Source of the DNA: Globodera rostochiensis
Lineage: Eukaryota > Nematoda > Chromadorea > Rhabditida > Heteroderidae
DNA length: 64,000 nucleotides
Direction of reading: 5' to 3'
NCBI GenBank assembly: GCA_018350325.1
Contig: JAEVLN010000013.1
Location: 2,232,001-2,296,000, forward strand
Below, piece after piece: positions 1 to 11,900 of this stretch (position 1 is the stretch's first letter; every line of letters begins with the position of its first letter). The position numbers were made by a program, and so were the translations under genes. Under the pieces are notes generated by a model. It saw nothing but the letters and a program-made list of their open reading frames with translations. It made no database searches and was not told the DNA's origin.

Positions 1-59
1 CGGAAGAAGAAGAAGCTGATGAATGGATTATGGGGGAGGAGGGCGACGAATTTGTTTAG
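1..59 (+). CDS. 3' end of an unidentified gene, acidic C-terminal tail
   Basis: Reading from base 3, the frame encodes a strongly acidic tail that begins with four glutamates and ends in DEFV before a TAG at 57-59. Nothing upstream is visible, so neither the family nor the exon start can be judged. Acidic tails of this kind are common on many nuclear and cytoplasmic proteins and have no diagnostic value. The coding call rests only on the position of the stop and the amino-acid composition; the stretch could equally be non-coding. Confidence 0.3.
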   Translation, partial: EEEEADEWIMGEEGDEFV

Positions 60-330
60 GTAATTAATTGGATTAAAGAGTGCCATTATCAATTGTTTAT
101 TTGGCACTTAAATTGTTTTTGTGTATCCTACAATTGAGCCCAGACTGCGAGCTGTTCGCCATTTCGCAAATTGCGCTACATTTGTTAATTAAAAGGCATT
201 GACCTCTTTCGCGCACTTCCTCCCCCCCCCCCCACTCCCTCAATCTTCACTCCCCCCCCCCAATCTCCACTCACATCTCATCATTCTGGCGAATATTGTC
301 CCCCCACCCACCCCTTACTTTGTCTCCCAA
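60..330. other. Intergenic stretch with poly-C runs
   Basis: This AT-rich spacer is followed by C-rich sequence with C runs of about 9-10 bases near 222 and 251. No gene, RNA or repeat family was recognised. It lies upstream of the GT92 gene and probably contains its promoter and 5' UTR; no core promoter motif can be supported. Confidence 0.4.
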
Positions 331-2169
331 ATGTCCTTCCTCCCCCATCTGGCACCGCTTCTTCTGCTCCTCCAGCGCCTTTTACTGCTCCAATCCTCCC
401 TCACCTCCCAACCTCTGCTCTTGTTCTTCACGCGAGCCTTCTTCTACCCCCGCAGTTCGCAGTTAGTTCTGTCCTGATGGCCCGCCGGTCTTCTATCCGA
501 TTATTGTTCCTGCAGCATCAACGGACTTCACAGCCTGCACAATGTGGTCATCGTCCTGGTGACTGGCGATCGCCGGATGGCGGCATTCCCTTCCTCCAAC
601 TCGGACATCATTTGTGGCACATTCACTGGTCTCCACCAATGGAAACATTTGATGGCTACCAAAATTGAGCCTCTGCACATCGGATACGAACATGCGCCCT
701 GTAGACTGGCAATTTATCGCATCATTTGCCACTCTTTCCCCTTCCAAAATGCGTTCCAACAACGCATTGGGCTGAGGATTGGCGGGAGCAGTCCAATTGA
801 AGTCAACGGACTCATTTCTTTCTTAATTTTGCAACGGGAATTGTCCTTCAGATGGATGTAACATTGGCTGATCAAACCCCTCGTCAACTTGTCGTTTGTC
901 CGGGGCGCGTTTTCTTATTTGATCAGGTTTTTGGCTGTTACAATCAAAAGGTCCGAAAAAATGATCCCATTCGCAGTGGCATCTGCTGATCACTTCGTTG
1001 GAACTTTACCGACTTCACCGGATTGACCTCGTCCTCGTCCATGTCCATTCCGTCCATCCCTCACTGATGGCACTTCTTCGATTGTACGAAGAGGAAGGAA
1101 TTGTTCGAGTTCGCCCCAGTCTTCGAATGCCCTCGGGCGATAACTCTTTAGCCTTCGATCCCAACTCCGAAACATTATGGAACAATCAGTTAGTCAACTT
1201 CCACGATTGCCTTTACACGTTCAAAGAAAGGTTTGTTTGCAGTTCGCAACGCACAACAACCATTTTTGAGCTTAAATCAATTCCGAATTCCCGTATTCTC
1301 TGATCAACTCAATTCAGCTCCGATTTCATTGCTTTTCCCGACTGGGACGATCTTCTGATCACTCCCGCCTCCACGCCTCTGCCAGTCGAACTTCATAACT
1401 TTGTCTCTGTTCACCCCGATTCCGCTGCACTTCTTCCAAAACGATTTCCCGGTCACTTCCCCACCATCGGTGCATTCGTTTCGTCCGCTACTTTTTCAAT
1501 TGACTTATTTTTTTAGCCCAACTAAGTTCCGACGGAAGGGAAATGGCCGATCGGTTAATACGAGAAGTTCGTTTCAGTGTTTGGCCGTCAGATGCTCAAT
1601 TCATAAGCAAAGTGCTGCTCAGACCCAAATTTGTTTCCGGCGTCGATTTGCACGGTCCGGCTGGCACAATAGCCTGGGGACACCAAAGTGTGGAACTGCC
1701 GGTTGAGAAGGCCTTCTTCATTCATGCCAGGGACTATCAGCGGGTCTGGGGGGGGGGGGGGGGTCAATCGTCTGAAAGGTTATCGGATCCCTTACAGAAC
1801 CCCCGGATCACACAACGACTTCCCTCTGCGCCCTCTCTGATTTCTAATTTGGCAACTTTTCTCACCCGCCACAATGCTTCTCTTTCAAATTTACCCAAAT
1901 CCGAACGTTTTCTGTCGACACTGAATGAATGTTTGGGACGAATCGAAGCGAAAGTGAGGAGCAATCGGCGCTCAAAATGTTTTAACTACGCCCACTGCCG
2001 ATTGGAGCTGATGGAGAAAGTCGCGGAGACTTCGTCCGATGGGTTGGCATGGGAATGTGTGGGGGCGGACAACCGATGGAGCACTCCCTTAAACGCTGGA
2101 CACTTCCGCTTTTACGTGCTGGAAGAGGAGGCAATGGCACGGTTTCACGGCATCCGATGCCTTCCGTGA
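331..2169 (+). CDS. Glycosyltransferase family 92 (DUF23) protein
   Basis: This is probably a Golgi GT92 enzyme; known members transfer galactose onto fucose or other sugars of glycans. The chosen ATG at 331 opens a leucine-rich, signal-anchor-like segment followed by AFFYPRSS. A second exon carries NVVIVLVTG and an FPSSNSDIICG block. A third ends in QLVVCPGRVFLFDQ. The exon from about 976 reads WHLLITSLELYRLHRIDLVL, then LLRLYEEEGIVRVRPSLRMP and NQLVNFHDCLYTFKE. The next has FIAFPDWDDLLITP, which contains the family's D-x-D-like metal/nucleotide-sugar motif. The last exon ends near FIHARDYQRV and continues to a TGA at 2167-2169. This order matches nematode GT92 proteins. A G tract of about 16 bases (from about 1747) is either in frame as a glycine run or lies in an intron; the exon junction near 1470-1535 is also unresolved. 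The family call is firm; the model is approximate. Confidence 0.65.
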
Positions 2170-3025
2170 GACGTGACGCGGGGGGGGGGGGGCAGAAAAG
2201 TGTCCTTCTGTCGGACACGTCACCCTCATTAGGTCATTACATTGCTGCAATCACCTCTCCCTCTCCATCTCCCAGATGGCACTCCCCCCCCCCCCCGTTT
2301 CTAACCGTCCTTTTGCCTATTTTGCATCCATTTGGCGTCGTATAAATACATTTATGCTGCATTGATTGAGAAAGGAATATAAAGTGGAAGACAATGAACG
2401 CCGGACACGCAACGCCACGCCATGGACTTCCCATCCCCACAGTCCGCAATTCATCTCCAGCCCTCCCCCCCCCCAATGCATTCACTGGTACTTTTCGGTT
2501 ATGGGCCTGCAGATTCTAATTTAAAAAAAGGTCAACAAAACGCTAAAAAAATGTTTCTTATTTGTTAGGGGTTAGGGCGTAGAATCTGATTCTGACATCC
2601 ATTGCGGCCAATTCCGAACCCCGAACCCGAATTCGAACAATTTTCAAAAATTTAATTTTTTTATTCGATTTGTTATTGTAACTGGTCCGGGGTTCGAAAT
2701 TGGTCGAAAAGGAGGCCAGACCTAAAACACCTTTTTACCCACTTTGAAAAACATTTTCATTTTGTTTTCGAAAATCATACATGTTGAAATCATAGATTGG
2801 ATGAAATCATATGATGAAATAGACATATTAGTAATCAGCGGCCTCGAGGCCTAACCCCCGGGTACCTCTCAAAATCCAGCGTTTTTGTTGCCCTTTTTTA
2901 AAATTTGAATCTGCGAGCGCATAACCGAAAAGTACCCACCCATTCCATTCACTCATTAGGAGTTGCAAAAGTTCAATGAACAAAAATCCCTTTTCCCTTA
3001 GGCACTTCCCTTTGTAAGCCTCCCA
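2170..3025. other. Intergenic region with C/G runs and a foldback repeat
   Basis: The spacer between the GT92 and Patched-related genes holds G/C mononucleotide runs near 2180, 2285 and 2465 and one dispersed foldback repeat (2578-2725). No gene was recognised. The reverse-strand open frame across 2828-3376 is a shadow of the Patched-related exons. Confidence 0.4.
2578..2725. repeat. Copy of the dispersed palindromic ~70-bp core repeat
   Basis: The left arm (2578-2655) begins GTAGAATCTGATTCTGAC and runs through GAACCCCGAACCCGAATTCG. The right arm (about 2683-2725) carries GGTCCGGGGTTCGAAATTGG in reverse complement. The same arms recur at 35.7, 43.9-44.3, 45.2-45.4, 47.0, 47.3 and 59.0-59.3 kb. 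Confidence 0.65.
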
Positions 3026-6000
3026 ATGATTCGCCGCCTTTTCGATTCGCTCGGCCGTACAATTGCCAAATGGCCAATTGGCTTCAGTGTCCTCAGTTTG
3101 GCACTGTCCCTTTTTCTCTGTTTCGGAATAACAAAACTTCAGCTGAAGGTTGTTTGATTTGACTTTGTTCGGTTGCAGTTTTACCCTCCGGCGGTTAAGG
3201 ATCACTTTCGGGACGGTTACACCCCGCAGGTTTATTGCATTTTGCCTTTTTCTCTTTTTCCCGCAATGTTTGTGCCTTTTGAAGAATGCGCCTTCCTGGG
3301 TCGAGACGGCAGAAATGCGTCGATTTTGGAATTCATCCGGTAATTTTTGTGGACTGGGCGGAAGGAAGTCATTCATCCGTCTTTTGAAGGCGATCCGATG
3401 AAAACTTTGGTGCTGATCCGTTCCAAATTACCTGACGGGAATATGCTCCGTCTGGGCCTTCTCTCTCAGTCCGTACAGCTCCACCAGTTCATCATGCACG
3501 AGTTTGCTTCTCAGTTGGACGACGGCGCTGCCCCGTTCACTTACTCCGACCTTTGCCATCCTTACTGCGAGTTCAACTACCCTCTTGAACTTTTTGTGGT
3601 TGAATTGATTTCTAAATGTTGCCAAACCAAAACGGTCAGGACGGGCTGAACCAGTCGATGGAGGAGGAAAGTGGGCAGGCGTCGTCGACCAGAGGGCAGC
3701 TGAACAACTTGAGCTTTCCGGTGGCCACCGTTCACTCTTTCCAACTCCGTCTTGAATGGTTCTTCTTCGGAGTGTCACTGAGCGAGGGGAAAAAGGCGGG
3801 GGCAAATCCGGAACAGCGACTGACCAACATGGACAGTGTTCGAATGGTGGGCATTGGGTGGCCAATTTTGAAGAATTGCCCAATTTACAGATTCAACTCA
3901 CCTTCAACGCCGATCGCTCAACGCCAAAAAAGAATAATGAGCTGAGTTTGTGGGAGACGTCCCTTTATGACTTTCTGCGATTGGACTACAACGACCCGTT
4001 TTTGGACGTGCAGGTACAGCTTTAAAGGCTTTAAGGGGCGGCTGAGACGCCGGGAGGGAGGGAGGTGTCAATTGGAAGATTTAGGTGATTGGAATGGACA
4101 TTCTGGACAACGAAATGACAAGAGATGCCCATGAGACTGTGCCTTTCTTCGCCGCTGGTCATTTCCGGCCAAAGTGCCAATTCTTTAATTGTCCATTGCT
4201 TCGTAGGCCTTCTGCTTATCGTTGCGTTTGTCGCATTGAATGTTTTTGGAGCCATTTATTTCCGAAATGTGCGACTGAGTGCCTTTGGGGCCGTTTTTCT
4301 TATATTGGCCACCGTATCCTGCCCTCTGCTGGCCATCTGCAGCACTTACGGTGGAATGGCCCTTATGGGCTTCCGCATTAACTCATTTCTGTTGGTGCTG
4401 CCCTATCTCGTCCTCGGCATCGGTTGGTCGTCCGCCGTTAGATGGCTTTGTGTCATTTGCTCGCCAAACCCGCGGAGCCAAAACTAAATTTTAGCGGAAA
4501 GAACTTCGAAAACGAATCCTCCCCAATTTTCTCCCAATTTCCCCCTTAGGCGTCGACGACGGGTTTTTGCTGATGCACCGGTGGTTTCAGCTCATTGAAC
4601 ACATCAAATGCCCGTCCCAAAGACTGCGAATTGTCTTAGCGGACATTGGCCCCTCCATAACCGTCACAACTTTTACCAATGTGATTTCATTTGGCATCGG
4701 CGCCTTTACACCAACGCCCGGTTTTGTTTGGCACAGTGCCGACATTTTATGCATTTCCTCATTCAGAAATTAGCCTCTTTTGCTTTGGAACAGCTTTGGC
4801 CCTGACTTTTGACTACACCCTTCAAATTGCGTTGTTTTGTCCAATAATGCAATTATCTGCTTTTTTTGAACAAACTTCCGAAAAAGATCAGATGGGGCGA
4901 GGGAAGATGGAGAAGATTGGGCAATGGGTTGAAGGAAGAGGCGGAAGAAGAGAAGGAAAAGAAGAGGGAGGAGTCGGAGGAAGAGAAGGAAAAGAAGAGG
5001 GAAGAGGCGGAAGAAGAGAAGGAAAAGAAGAGGGAGGAGTCGGAAGAAGAGAAGGAAGCGAAGAGGGAAGAGGCGGAAGAAGAGAAGGAAAAGAAGAGGG
5101 AGGAGTCGGAAGAAGAGAAGGAAGCGAAGAGGGAAGAGGCGGAAGAAGAGAAGGAAAAGAAGAGGGAGGAGTCGGAGGAAGAGAAGGAAGCGAAGAGGGA
5201 AGAGGCGGAAGAAGAGAAGGAAAAGAAGAGGGAGGAGTCGGAAGAAGAGAAGGAAGCGAAGAGGGAAGAGGCGGAAGAAGAGAAGGAAAAGAAGAGGGAG
5301 GAGTCGGAAGAAGAGAAGGAAGCGAAGAGGGAAGAGGCGGAAGAAGAGAAGGAAAAGAAGAGGGAGGAGTCGGAAGAAGAGAAGGAAGCGAAGAGGGAAG
5401 AGGCGGAAGAAGAGAAGGAAAAGAAGAGGGAGGAGTCGGAAGAAGAGAAGGAAACGAAGAGGGAAGAGGCCGGAAGAAGAGAATGAAAAGAAGAGGGAGG
5501 GAGTCCGAAGAAGAGAAGGAAGCGAAGAGGGAAGAGGCGGAAGAAGATAAGGAAAAGAAGAGGGAGAGTCGTAAGAAAGAGAAGGAAGCGAAGAGGGAAG
5601 AGGCGGAAGAATAGAAGGAAAAGAAAGGGAGGAGTCGGAAGAAGAGAAGGAAGCCGAAGAGGGAAGAGGCGGAAGAAGAGAAGGAAAGAAGAGGGAGGAG
5701 TCGGAAGAAGAGAAGGCAGCGAAAGGGAATGCGGAAAAGAGAAGAAAGAGAGGAGACGAGAAGAGAAGGAAGCGAAGAGGGAAGAGGCGGAAGAAGAGAA
5801 GGAAAAGAAGAGGGAGGAGTCGGAAGAAGAGAAGGAAACGAAGAGGGAAGAGGCGGAAGAAGAGAAGGAAAAGAAGAGGAAAGAGGAGTAACGGGTTTTA
5901 TCTTGAGGGAGCCGAGTGGGGGGAAAAGGAAATGGTCGCCGATAAAAGAAACGGGGGAGGAGGAAGGGGGGAAGGCCAAGAACAAAGCCAATCTTCTGGA

Positions 6001-8882
6001 CGACCTTTTGGAGACGTATTGTGCCCTATTGAAGAACAGGTAAAAGTGGGTAAGGGAAATGGAGAAAGTGCCGGTTGATATGACCCGCGGAAGGTCGGTC
6101 GGGAAAATGTTGATCATAGGGCCCAGAAAAATGACCCAAAACACTTTTATAGGGTTTCTTATTCTAAAAATGAATAGGTAAGTTTAAATTTTAGCGCGCT
6201 GACCTTTAAACCGGTTTTTGAACGGTTTAAAAATTGCCAAAAATGGAGATTTTTGCCAAAATTTTGTATCTTCCTGTGAACCAATTGCAACAAATTTAGT
6301 ATCATTCGACAGCTCTCGACGAGACAAATCGATCTAGATGTGTCGGGACACGATCAGACGCCTTTTAGATACCGGCCGACTGAGTCCCAGTGTAAAGGGA
6401 CACTTCAGTACCATTAAGAAACAAGCGATTGACCGAATGCTACCTAATGGGCGCATGTGGAAGTCAGTCCAGAGGCAAAACAGAACAAATTATATATCAT
6501 TCGACTTCTCTGGGCTGTAATATAAGAATCCGGAAAAATTTTTTGCGGCAACCATTCCCCAAAGAGTTACAGACACGGGACTGACTGAATGGTACCTATT
6601 TCACACACACACCTTTCGACTACCCCTTAAGAGCCACCCTGGCCGGGCTTCTGTGCACAGTTGTCTTCTGTTTTCAGTTGTCTGCGGAGAAAGGGTTTCA
6701 TTTTTACATTTGGTACTGAAATGTCCGTTTTACACTGGGACTCAGTTGGCTGGTATCTAAATGAGACGTCTGATCGTGACCGGTCACATCTAGATCGATT
6801 TGTCTCGTCGAGAGCTGTCGATGTTGCAATTGGTCCACAGGAAGATACAAAATTTTGGTCAAAAAAAATCTCCATTTTTGGCAATTTTTAAACCGTTCAA
6901 AAACCGGTTTAAAGGTCAGCGCGCTAAAATTTAAACTTACCTATTCATTTTTAGCGCATAAGAATATCGAATTTGTTTTGCTGCCCGATGGAGGGGAGGG
7001 GAGGGGAGGAGTCACCTCACAGCCGACACAAATCAAATGCTTTTAGGCTTCGTTCTGCTTTTTATGTTTTTTCGTGTCGAATTTTGAAGGGTTTTTGCGG
7101 GTTTGCTGCTGTTCGCCGTCTGTTGCTACTGGTACGGAGCGATCTGCGGTTCACTGATCATTCAGCCAAAATTGGACACGCGTAAAATTTTGCCGAAAGG
7201 CTCCAAACTCCAGGAGACTTTTACTTTACTGGAACGCTTCGGTGAGTTGTCCTATCCCTGCCACTTTCATTTTTCTATGTAGGAAATTTAAACAAATTAG
7301 CGATCATTTATTAAAATCAAAACTTTTTCACGTTCCCCGCCATCAGTTTGGGCCGACCATCTTACTGTTACCGTAATCGTAAATGGTATTCTCAACGTTT
7401 CCTCCACCGAGGAAATGAAATTTTTTTACAAAATGGTCGAAGACTTTGAGAGAATGCCCCGGTCCAAAGGTTTGATCATTTGTTTATGCTTCGTCCAATC
7501 GACGACCAATCAATTTGAAGGCCCAAAATCTTCGTTGGTGTGGCTTCGAGATTTCGAGAAGTTTTGTCGAGGTGAGGACGGCAGTGCGGAGAGGATGGAA
7601 GAGTTTCTTGCGGACTTGGAACTGGAGGAACCAGCGAAACGGACCCATTCTGGAGCGGAAGGAGAAAAGGAGGGATGGAAGCAACCGGCCCGAGTGGATT
7701 TGTGCCGGTTGGAGCAGTTCTTGGAGTTGCCCTTCTACGCCCATTGGGCCTCTTTCGTCCGACAACATTCTGATAAGTGAGTGGGCCTCGAGGCGTTCGT
7801 CTGTCCGTCCAACTGTCCCCTCCTCCGTTCAGAAACAGTGCCTGTCCTTCGGTGCACTCCTTCATCTTGATGTTTGCCTACCAGAACACCTCTAATTGGG
7901 AAGTGCGCATTGATTTAATGCAGCAGTGGCGGGCCATTGCGGGGAGTCGCTCGCGGCAAATGCCCTGGCTGAACGTGACGGTGTGGGAGCAGAATTCCCA
8001 GTTTGTGGACCAGATGCTGTCTCTGCCCGAAGTAACCGTCCATTCCTGGCTGCTCACTTGTTTGTTTATTTATTATGATTTGTTTATTTTTATTTTTTAG
8101 TTATTTGTATGCTTTTCGTGTGCGCTCTGTTCGTGCCGAATCCCTTCAGCGTACTCATTGCCGGCGTCTCCATCTCCTCTATATCTGTCGGCGTGTTCGG
8201 CTTCCTCTCCTGGCTCCATTTCGATCTCGACCCCATCACAATGGTGACGTCATCGGTTGTTTGTTCTCCTCTCATCCAACGCCCCGTCCATTTAGGCCGC
8301 TACTTTGATGTCCATCGGCCTTTCCGTCGACTTCACAGCCCACGTCACTTACCATTTTCGCCAGGCCCATCGCGTCGAGTTAAGCACCGATCCATTGACC
8401 GGGTTCAAAAATGTGCGGTTGGTGCCCTTGCTGAACCAAGAGGAAAAGCTCAAACACACACTGGCGGCAGTCGGGTGGCCAATGCTTCAGTCGGGTCAGA
8501 CTTTTCGGACTGTTTCGCAGTCTAATCTTTCGTCCCGTCCTCAGGCGTCTCCACCGCACTTTGTATTTCCCCGCTGCTCTTCACCTACAAGTACGCCCCC
8601 AGCGTGTTCGCCTGCGCGGTCTTTCTCGTCTCGGGGTGGGGACTGCTGCACGGGCTGCTCGTCCTGCCCTCCGTCCTCTGTCTTCTTCCCGCTTGGTGCA
8701 GTTCCTCTCGACCTTTTCGTTCTGTGGCCTTTTTTGTTTCATGGCGGAGAAAACTGCGAATATGTAATGGGAAAAAATTGGCCAACGGAGAAGAGAATTT
8801 GGGCGAACTCGTCGAGGGAGGAGAGCTGAAGGCGATGAAGAAGCTCGGGAGACGATTAGTGAAGGAAGAGAGGGAAATTTAG
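3026..8882 (+). CDS. Patched-related (PTR/PTCHD-type) multi-pass membrane protein
   Basis: This is an RND-superfamily Patched-related protein. Nematodes have many; they act at the plasma membrane, mostly in moulting, cuticle formation and sterol or lipid handling. Exon 1 (3026-3148) encodes TM1. Then come [26 protein letters not shown] and a YSDLCHPYC block. The sterol-sensing-type segment ends [10 protein letters not shown], followed by [14 protein letters not shown] and [18 protein letters not shown] (TM6). The intracellular loop holds a charged repeat (4926-5885) and ends [16 protein letters not shown]. After a large intron holding a foldback element come TM7 ([17 protein letters not shown]), WLRDFEKF, a [17 protein letters not shown] segment and the final TM pair ([18 protein letters not shown]). 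The stop is at 8880-8882. Both halves of the 12-TM fold are present in the usual order. The first intron would be only 30 nt (3149-3178). The member within the family cannot be named. Confidence 0.85.
4926..5885 (+). repeat. 66-bp charged-residue minisatellite inside the Patched-related gene
   Basis: A 66-bp unit made of two 33-bp halves repeats about 14 times; copies after about 5470 carry small indels and substitutions. In the frame continuous with TM6, the unit encodes R/G/E-rich peptides such as [11 protein letters not shown]. In the next frame it encodes [11 protein letters not shown] and [11 protein letters not shown], which would form a charged helix. The reverse strand is also open (P/S/L-rich). 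The flanking exons at both ends are in the same genomic frame, although a TAG at 5612-5614 interrupts it. The array is either coding with sequencing or allelic indels, or partly intronic. Confidence 0.8.
6157..6968. mobile_element. Foldback element with ~245-bp inverted repeats in a Patched-related intron
   Basis: The left arm (about 6157-6413) and right arm (about 6714-6968) are inverted repeats. Shared blocks include CTAAAAATGAATAGGTAAG, AGCGCGCTGACCTTTAAACC, CGATCTAGATGTG and CTGAGTCCCAGTGTAAA. The centre (about 6473-6590) recurs at 60478-60605. No clear target-site duplication or transposase frame was found, so it is called a non-autonomous foldback element. Its short frames are not genes. 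Confidence 0.8.
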
Positions 8883-8944
8883 ACATAGATTAATTTGTTT
8901 CGATTTGTTACTTTCATTGTCTTGCTAACAAAATGATTCCGAAC

Positions 8945-11900
8945 CCATTCCCCCCCCCTCACCCTCCCCCCCCCCAAACTCATTCCCTTCCCCCCCCCCA
9001 AACTCATTCCCCCCCCCCAAACTCATTCCCCCCCCCCCCCAAACTCATTCCTTCCCCCCCCCCCCCAAACTCATTCCCCCCCCCAAACTCATTCCCCCCC
9101 CCCAAACTCTTCCCTTCCCCCCCCCCCCAAACTCATTCCCTCCCCCCCCCAAACTCATTCCCTTCCCCCCCCCAAACTCATTCCCCCCCCCCAAACTCAT
9201 TCCCTTCCCCCCCCCCAAACTCATTCCTTACCCCCCCCCCCCAAACTCATTCCCTTCCCCCCCCCCCAAACTCATTCCCCCCCCCAACTCATTCCCCCCC
9301 CAAACTCATTCCCTTCCCCCCCCCCAAACTCATTCCCTTCCCCCCCCCAAACTCATTCCCTCCCCCACCCAAACTCATTCCCTTCCCCCCCCCCAAACTC
9401 ATTCCCCCCCCAAACTCATTCCCCCCCCCAAACTCATTCCCTTCCCCCCCCCCCCCCAAACTCTTCCCTCCCCCACCCAAACTCATTCCCTTCCCCCCCC
9501 CAAACTCATTCCCCCCCCCCAACTCATTCCCCCCCCCAAACTCATTCCCTTCCCCCCCCCCCCCAAACTCATTCCCTCCCCCCCCCAAACTCATTCCCTT
9601 CCCCCCCCCCCAAACTCATTCCCCCCCCCAAACTCATTCCTTCCCCCCCCCCAAACTCATTCCCTTACCCCCCCCCAAACTCATTCCCTTCCCCCCCCCC
9701 CAAAACTCATTCCCTTACCCCCCCCCAAACTCATTCCCTTACCCCCCCCCCAAACTCATCCCTCCCCCCCCCAAACTCATTCCCTTCCCCCCCCCCCAAA
9801 CTCATTCCCCCCCCCAACTCATTCCCTTACCCCCCCCCCCCCCAAACTCATTCCCTTCCCCCCCCCCCAAACTCATCCCCCCCCCCAAACTCATTCCCTT
9901 CCCCCCCCCAAACTCATTCCCTTACCCCCCCCCCAACTCATTCCCTTCCCCCCCCCCCCAAAACTCATTCCCTCCCCCACCCAAACTCATTCCCTCCCCC
10001 TCCCCCAAACTCATTCCCCCCCCCCAAACTCATTCCCCCCCCCCAAACTCATTCCTTCCCCCCCCCCCCCAAACTCATTCCCTCCCCCACCCAAACTCAT
10101 TCCCTTCCCCCCCCCCCAAACTCATTCCCTCCCCCCCCCAAACTCATTCCCTTCCCCCCCCCCAAACTCATCCCCCCCCAAACTCATTCCCTTCCCCCCC
10201 CCCAAACTCATTCCCTTACCCCCCCCCCAACTCATTCCCTTCCCCCCCCCCCAAACTCATTCCCCCCCCCAAACTCATTCCCCCCCCCAACTCATTCCCT
10301 TCCCCCCCCCCAAACTCATTCCCTTCCCCCCCCCCCAAACTCATTCCCCCCCCACCCAAACTCATTCCCTTCCCCCCCCCAAACTCATTCCCCCCCCCAA
10401 ACTCATTCCCCCCCCAAACTCATTCCCTTCCCCCCCCCCCCAAACTCATTCCCTCCCCCACCCAAATCATTCCCTTCCCCCCCCCCAAACTCATTCCCCC
10501 CCCCCAAACTCATTCCCCCCCCCAACTCATTCCCTTCCCCCCCCCCCAAACTCATTCCCTCCCCCCCCCAAACTCATTCCCTTCCCCCCCCCCCAAACTC
10601 ATTCCCCCCCCCAAACTCATTCCCTTCCCCCCCCCCCAAACTCTTCCCTTACCCCCCCCCCAAACTCATTCCCTTCCCCCCCCCCCCAAAACTCATTCCC
10701 TTCCCCCCCCCCCAAACTCATTCCCTTACCCCCCCCCCCCCAAACTCATTCCCTTACCCCCCCCCAAACTCATTCCCTCCCCCCCCCAAACTCATTCCCT
10801 TCCCCCCCCCCCCCAAACTCTTCCCCCCCCCAAACTCATTCCCTTACCCCCCCCCCCCCAAACTCATTCCCTCCCCCCCCAAACTCATTCCCTTCCCCCC
10901 CCCCCAAACTCATTCCCCCCCCCCAAACTCATTCCCTTCCCCCCCCAAACTCATTCCCTTACCCCCCCCCCCCAAACTCATTCCCTTCCCCCCCCCCCCA
11001 AAACTCATTCCCTCCCCCACCCAAACTCATTCCCTTCCCCCCCCCCAAACTCATTCCCCCCCCAAACTCATTCCCCCCCCCCCAAACTCATTCCCTTCCC
11101 CCCCCCCCCAAACTCTTCCCTCCCCCACCCAAACTCATTCCCTTCCCCCCCCCCAAACTCATTCCCCCCCCCCCAAACTCATTCCCCCCCCCAAACTCAT
11201 TCCCTTCCCCCCCCCAAACTCATTCCCTCCCCCCCCAAACTCATTCCCTTCCCCCCCCCCAAACTCATTCCCCCCCCCCCAAACTCATTCCCCCCCCCAA
11301 ACTCATTCCCTTCCCCCCCCCCCCAAACTCATTCCCTCCCCCACCCAAACTATTCCCTTCCCCCCCCCCCAAACTCATTCCCCCCCCCCAAACTCATTCC
11401 CCCCCCCCCCCAAACTCATTCCCTTCCCCCCCCCAAACTCATTCCCCCCCCCCAAACTCATTCCCTTCCCCCCCCCCCCAAACTCATTCCCCCCCCCCAA
11501 ACTCATTCCCCCCCCCCCAAACTCATTCCTTCCCCCCCCCAAACTCATTCCCTCCCCCACCCAAACTCATTCCCTTCCCCCCCCCCCAAACTCATTCCCC
11601 CCCCCCAAACTCATTCCCCCCCCCAAACTCATTCCCTTCCCCCCCCAAACTCATTCCCTCCCCCACCCAAACTCATTCCCTTCCCCCCCCCCCAAACTCA
11701 TTCCCCCCCCCAAACTCATTCCCCCCCCCAAACTCATTCCCTTCCCCCCCCCCCAAACTCATTCCTCCCCCACCCAAACTCATTCCCTTCCCCCCCCCCC
11801 CCAAACTCATTCCCCCCCCCCCAACTCATTCCCCCCCCCCAAACTCATTCCCTTCCCCCCCCCCCCAAACTCATTCCCCCCCCCAAACTCATTCCCTTCC

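Noticed and set aside
199..330. Upstream extension of the GT92 frame to position 199
   Set aside because: It would need a TTG start and adds only proline-rich C-run translation; the first in-frame ATG is at 331.
2578..2725. tRNA or SINE B-box in the GGTTCGAAATTGG motif of the core repeat
   Set aside because: The Pol III B-box needs GGTTCGANNCC; the last positions do not fit and no A-box or cloverleaf can be drawn.
4888..6144. 418-codon Pro/Ser/Leu-rich frame on the minus strand
   Set aside because: It is the antisense of the E/K/R minisatellite in the Patched-related gene; no conserved domain, and it is opposite real exons.
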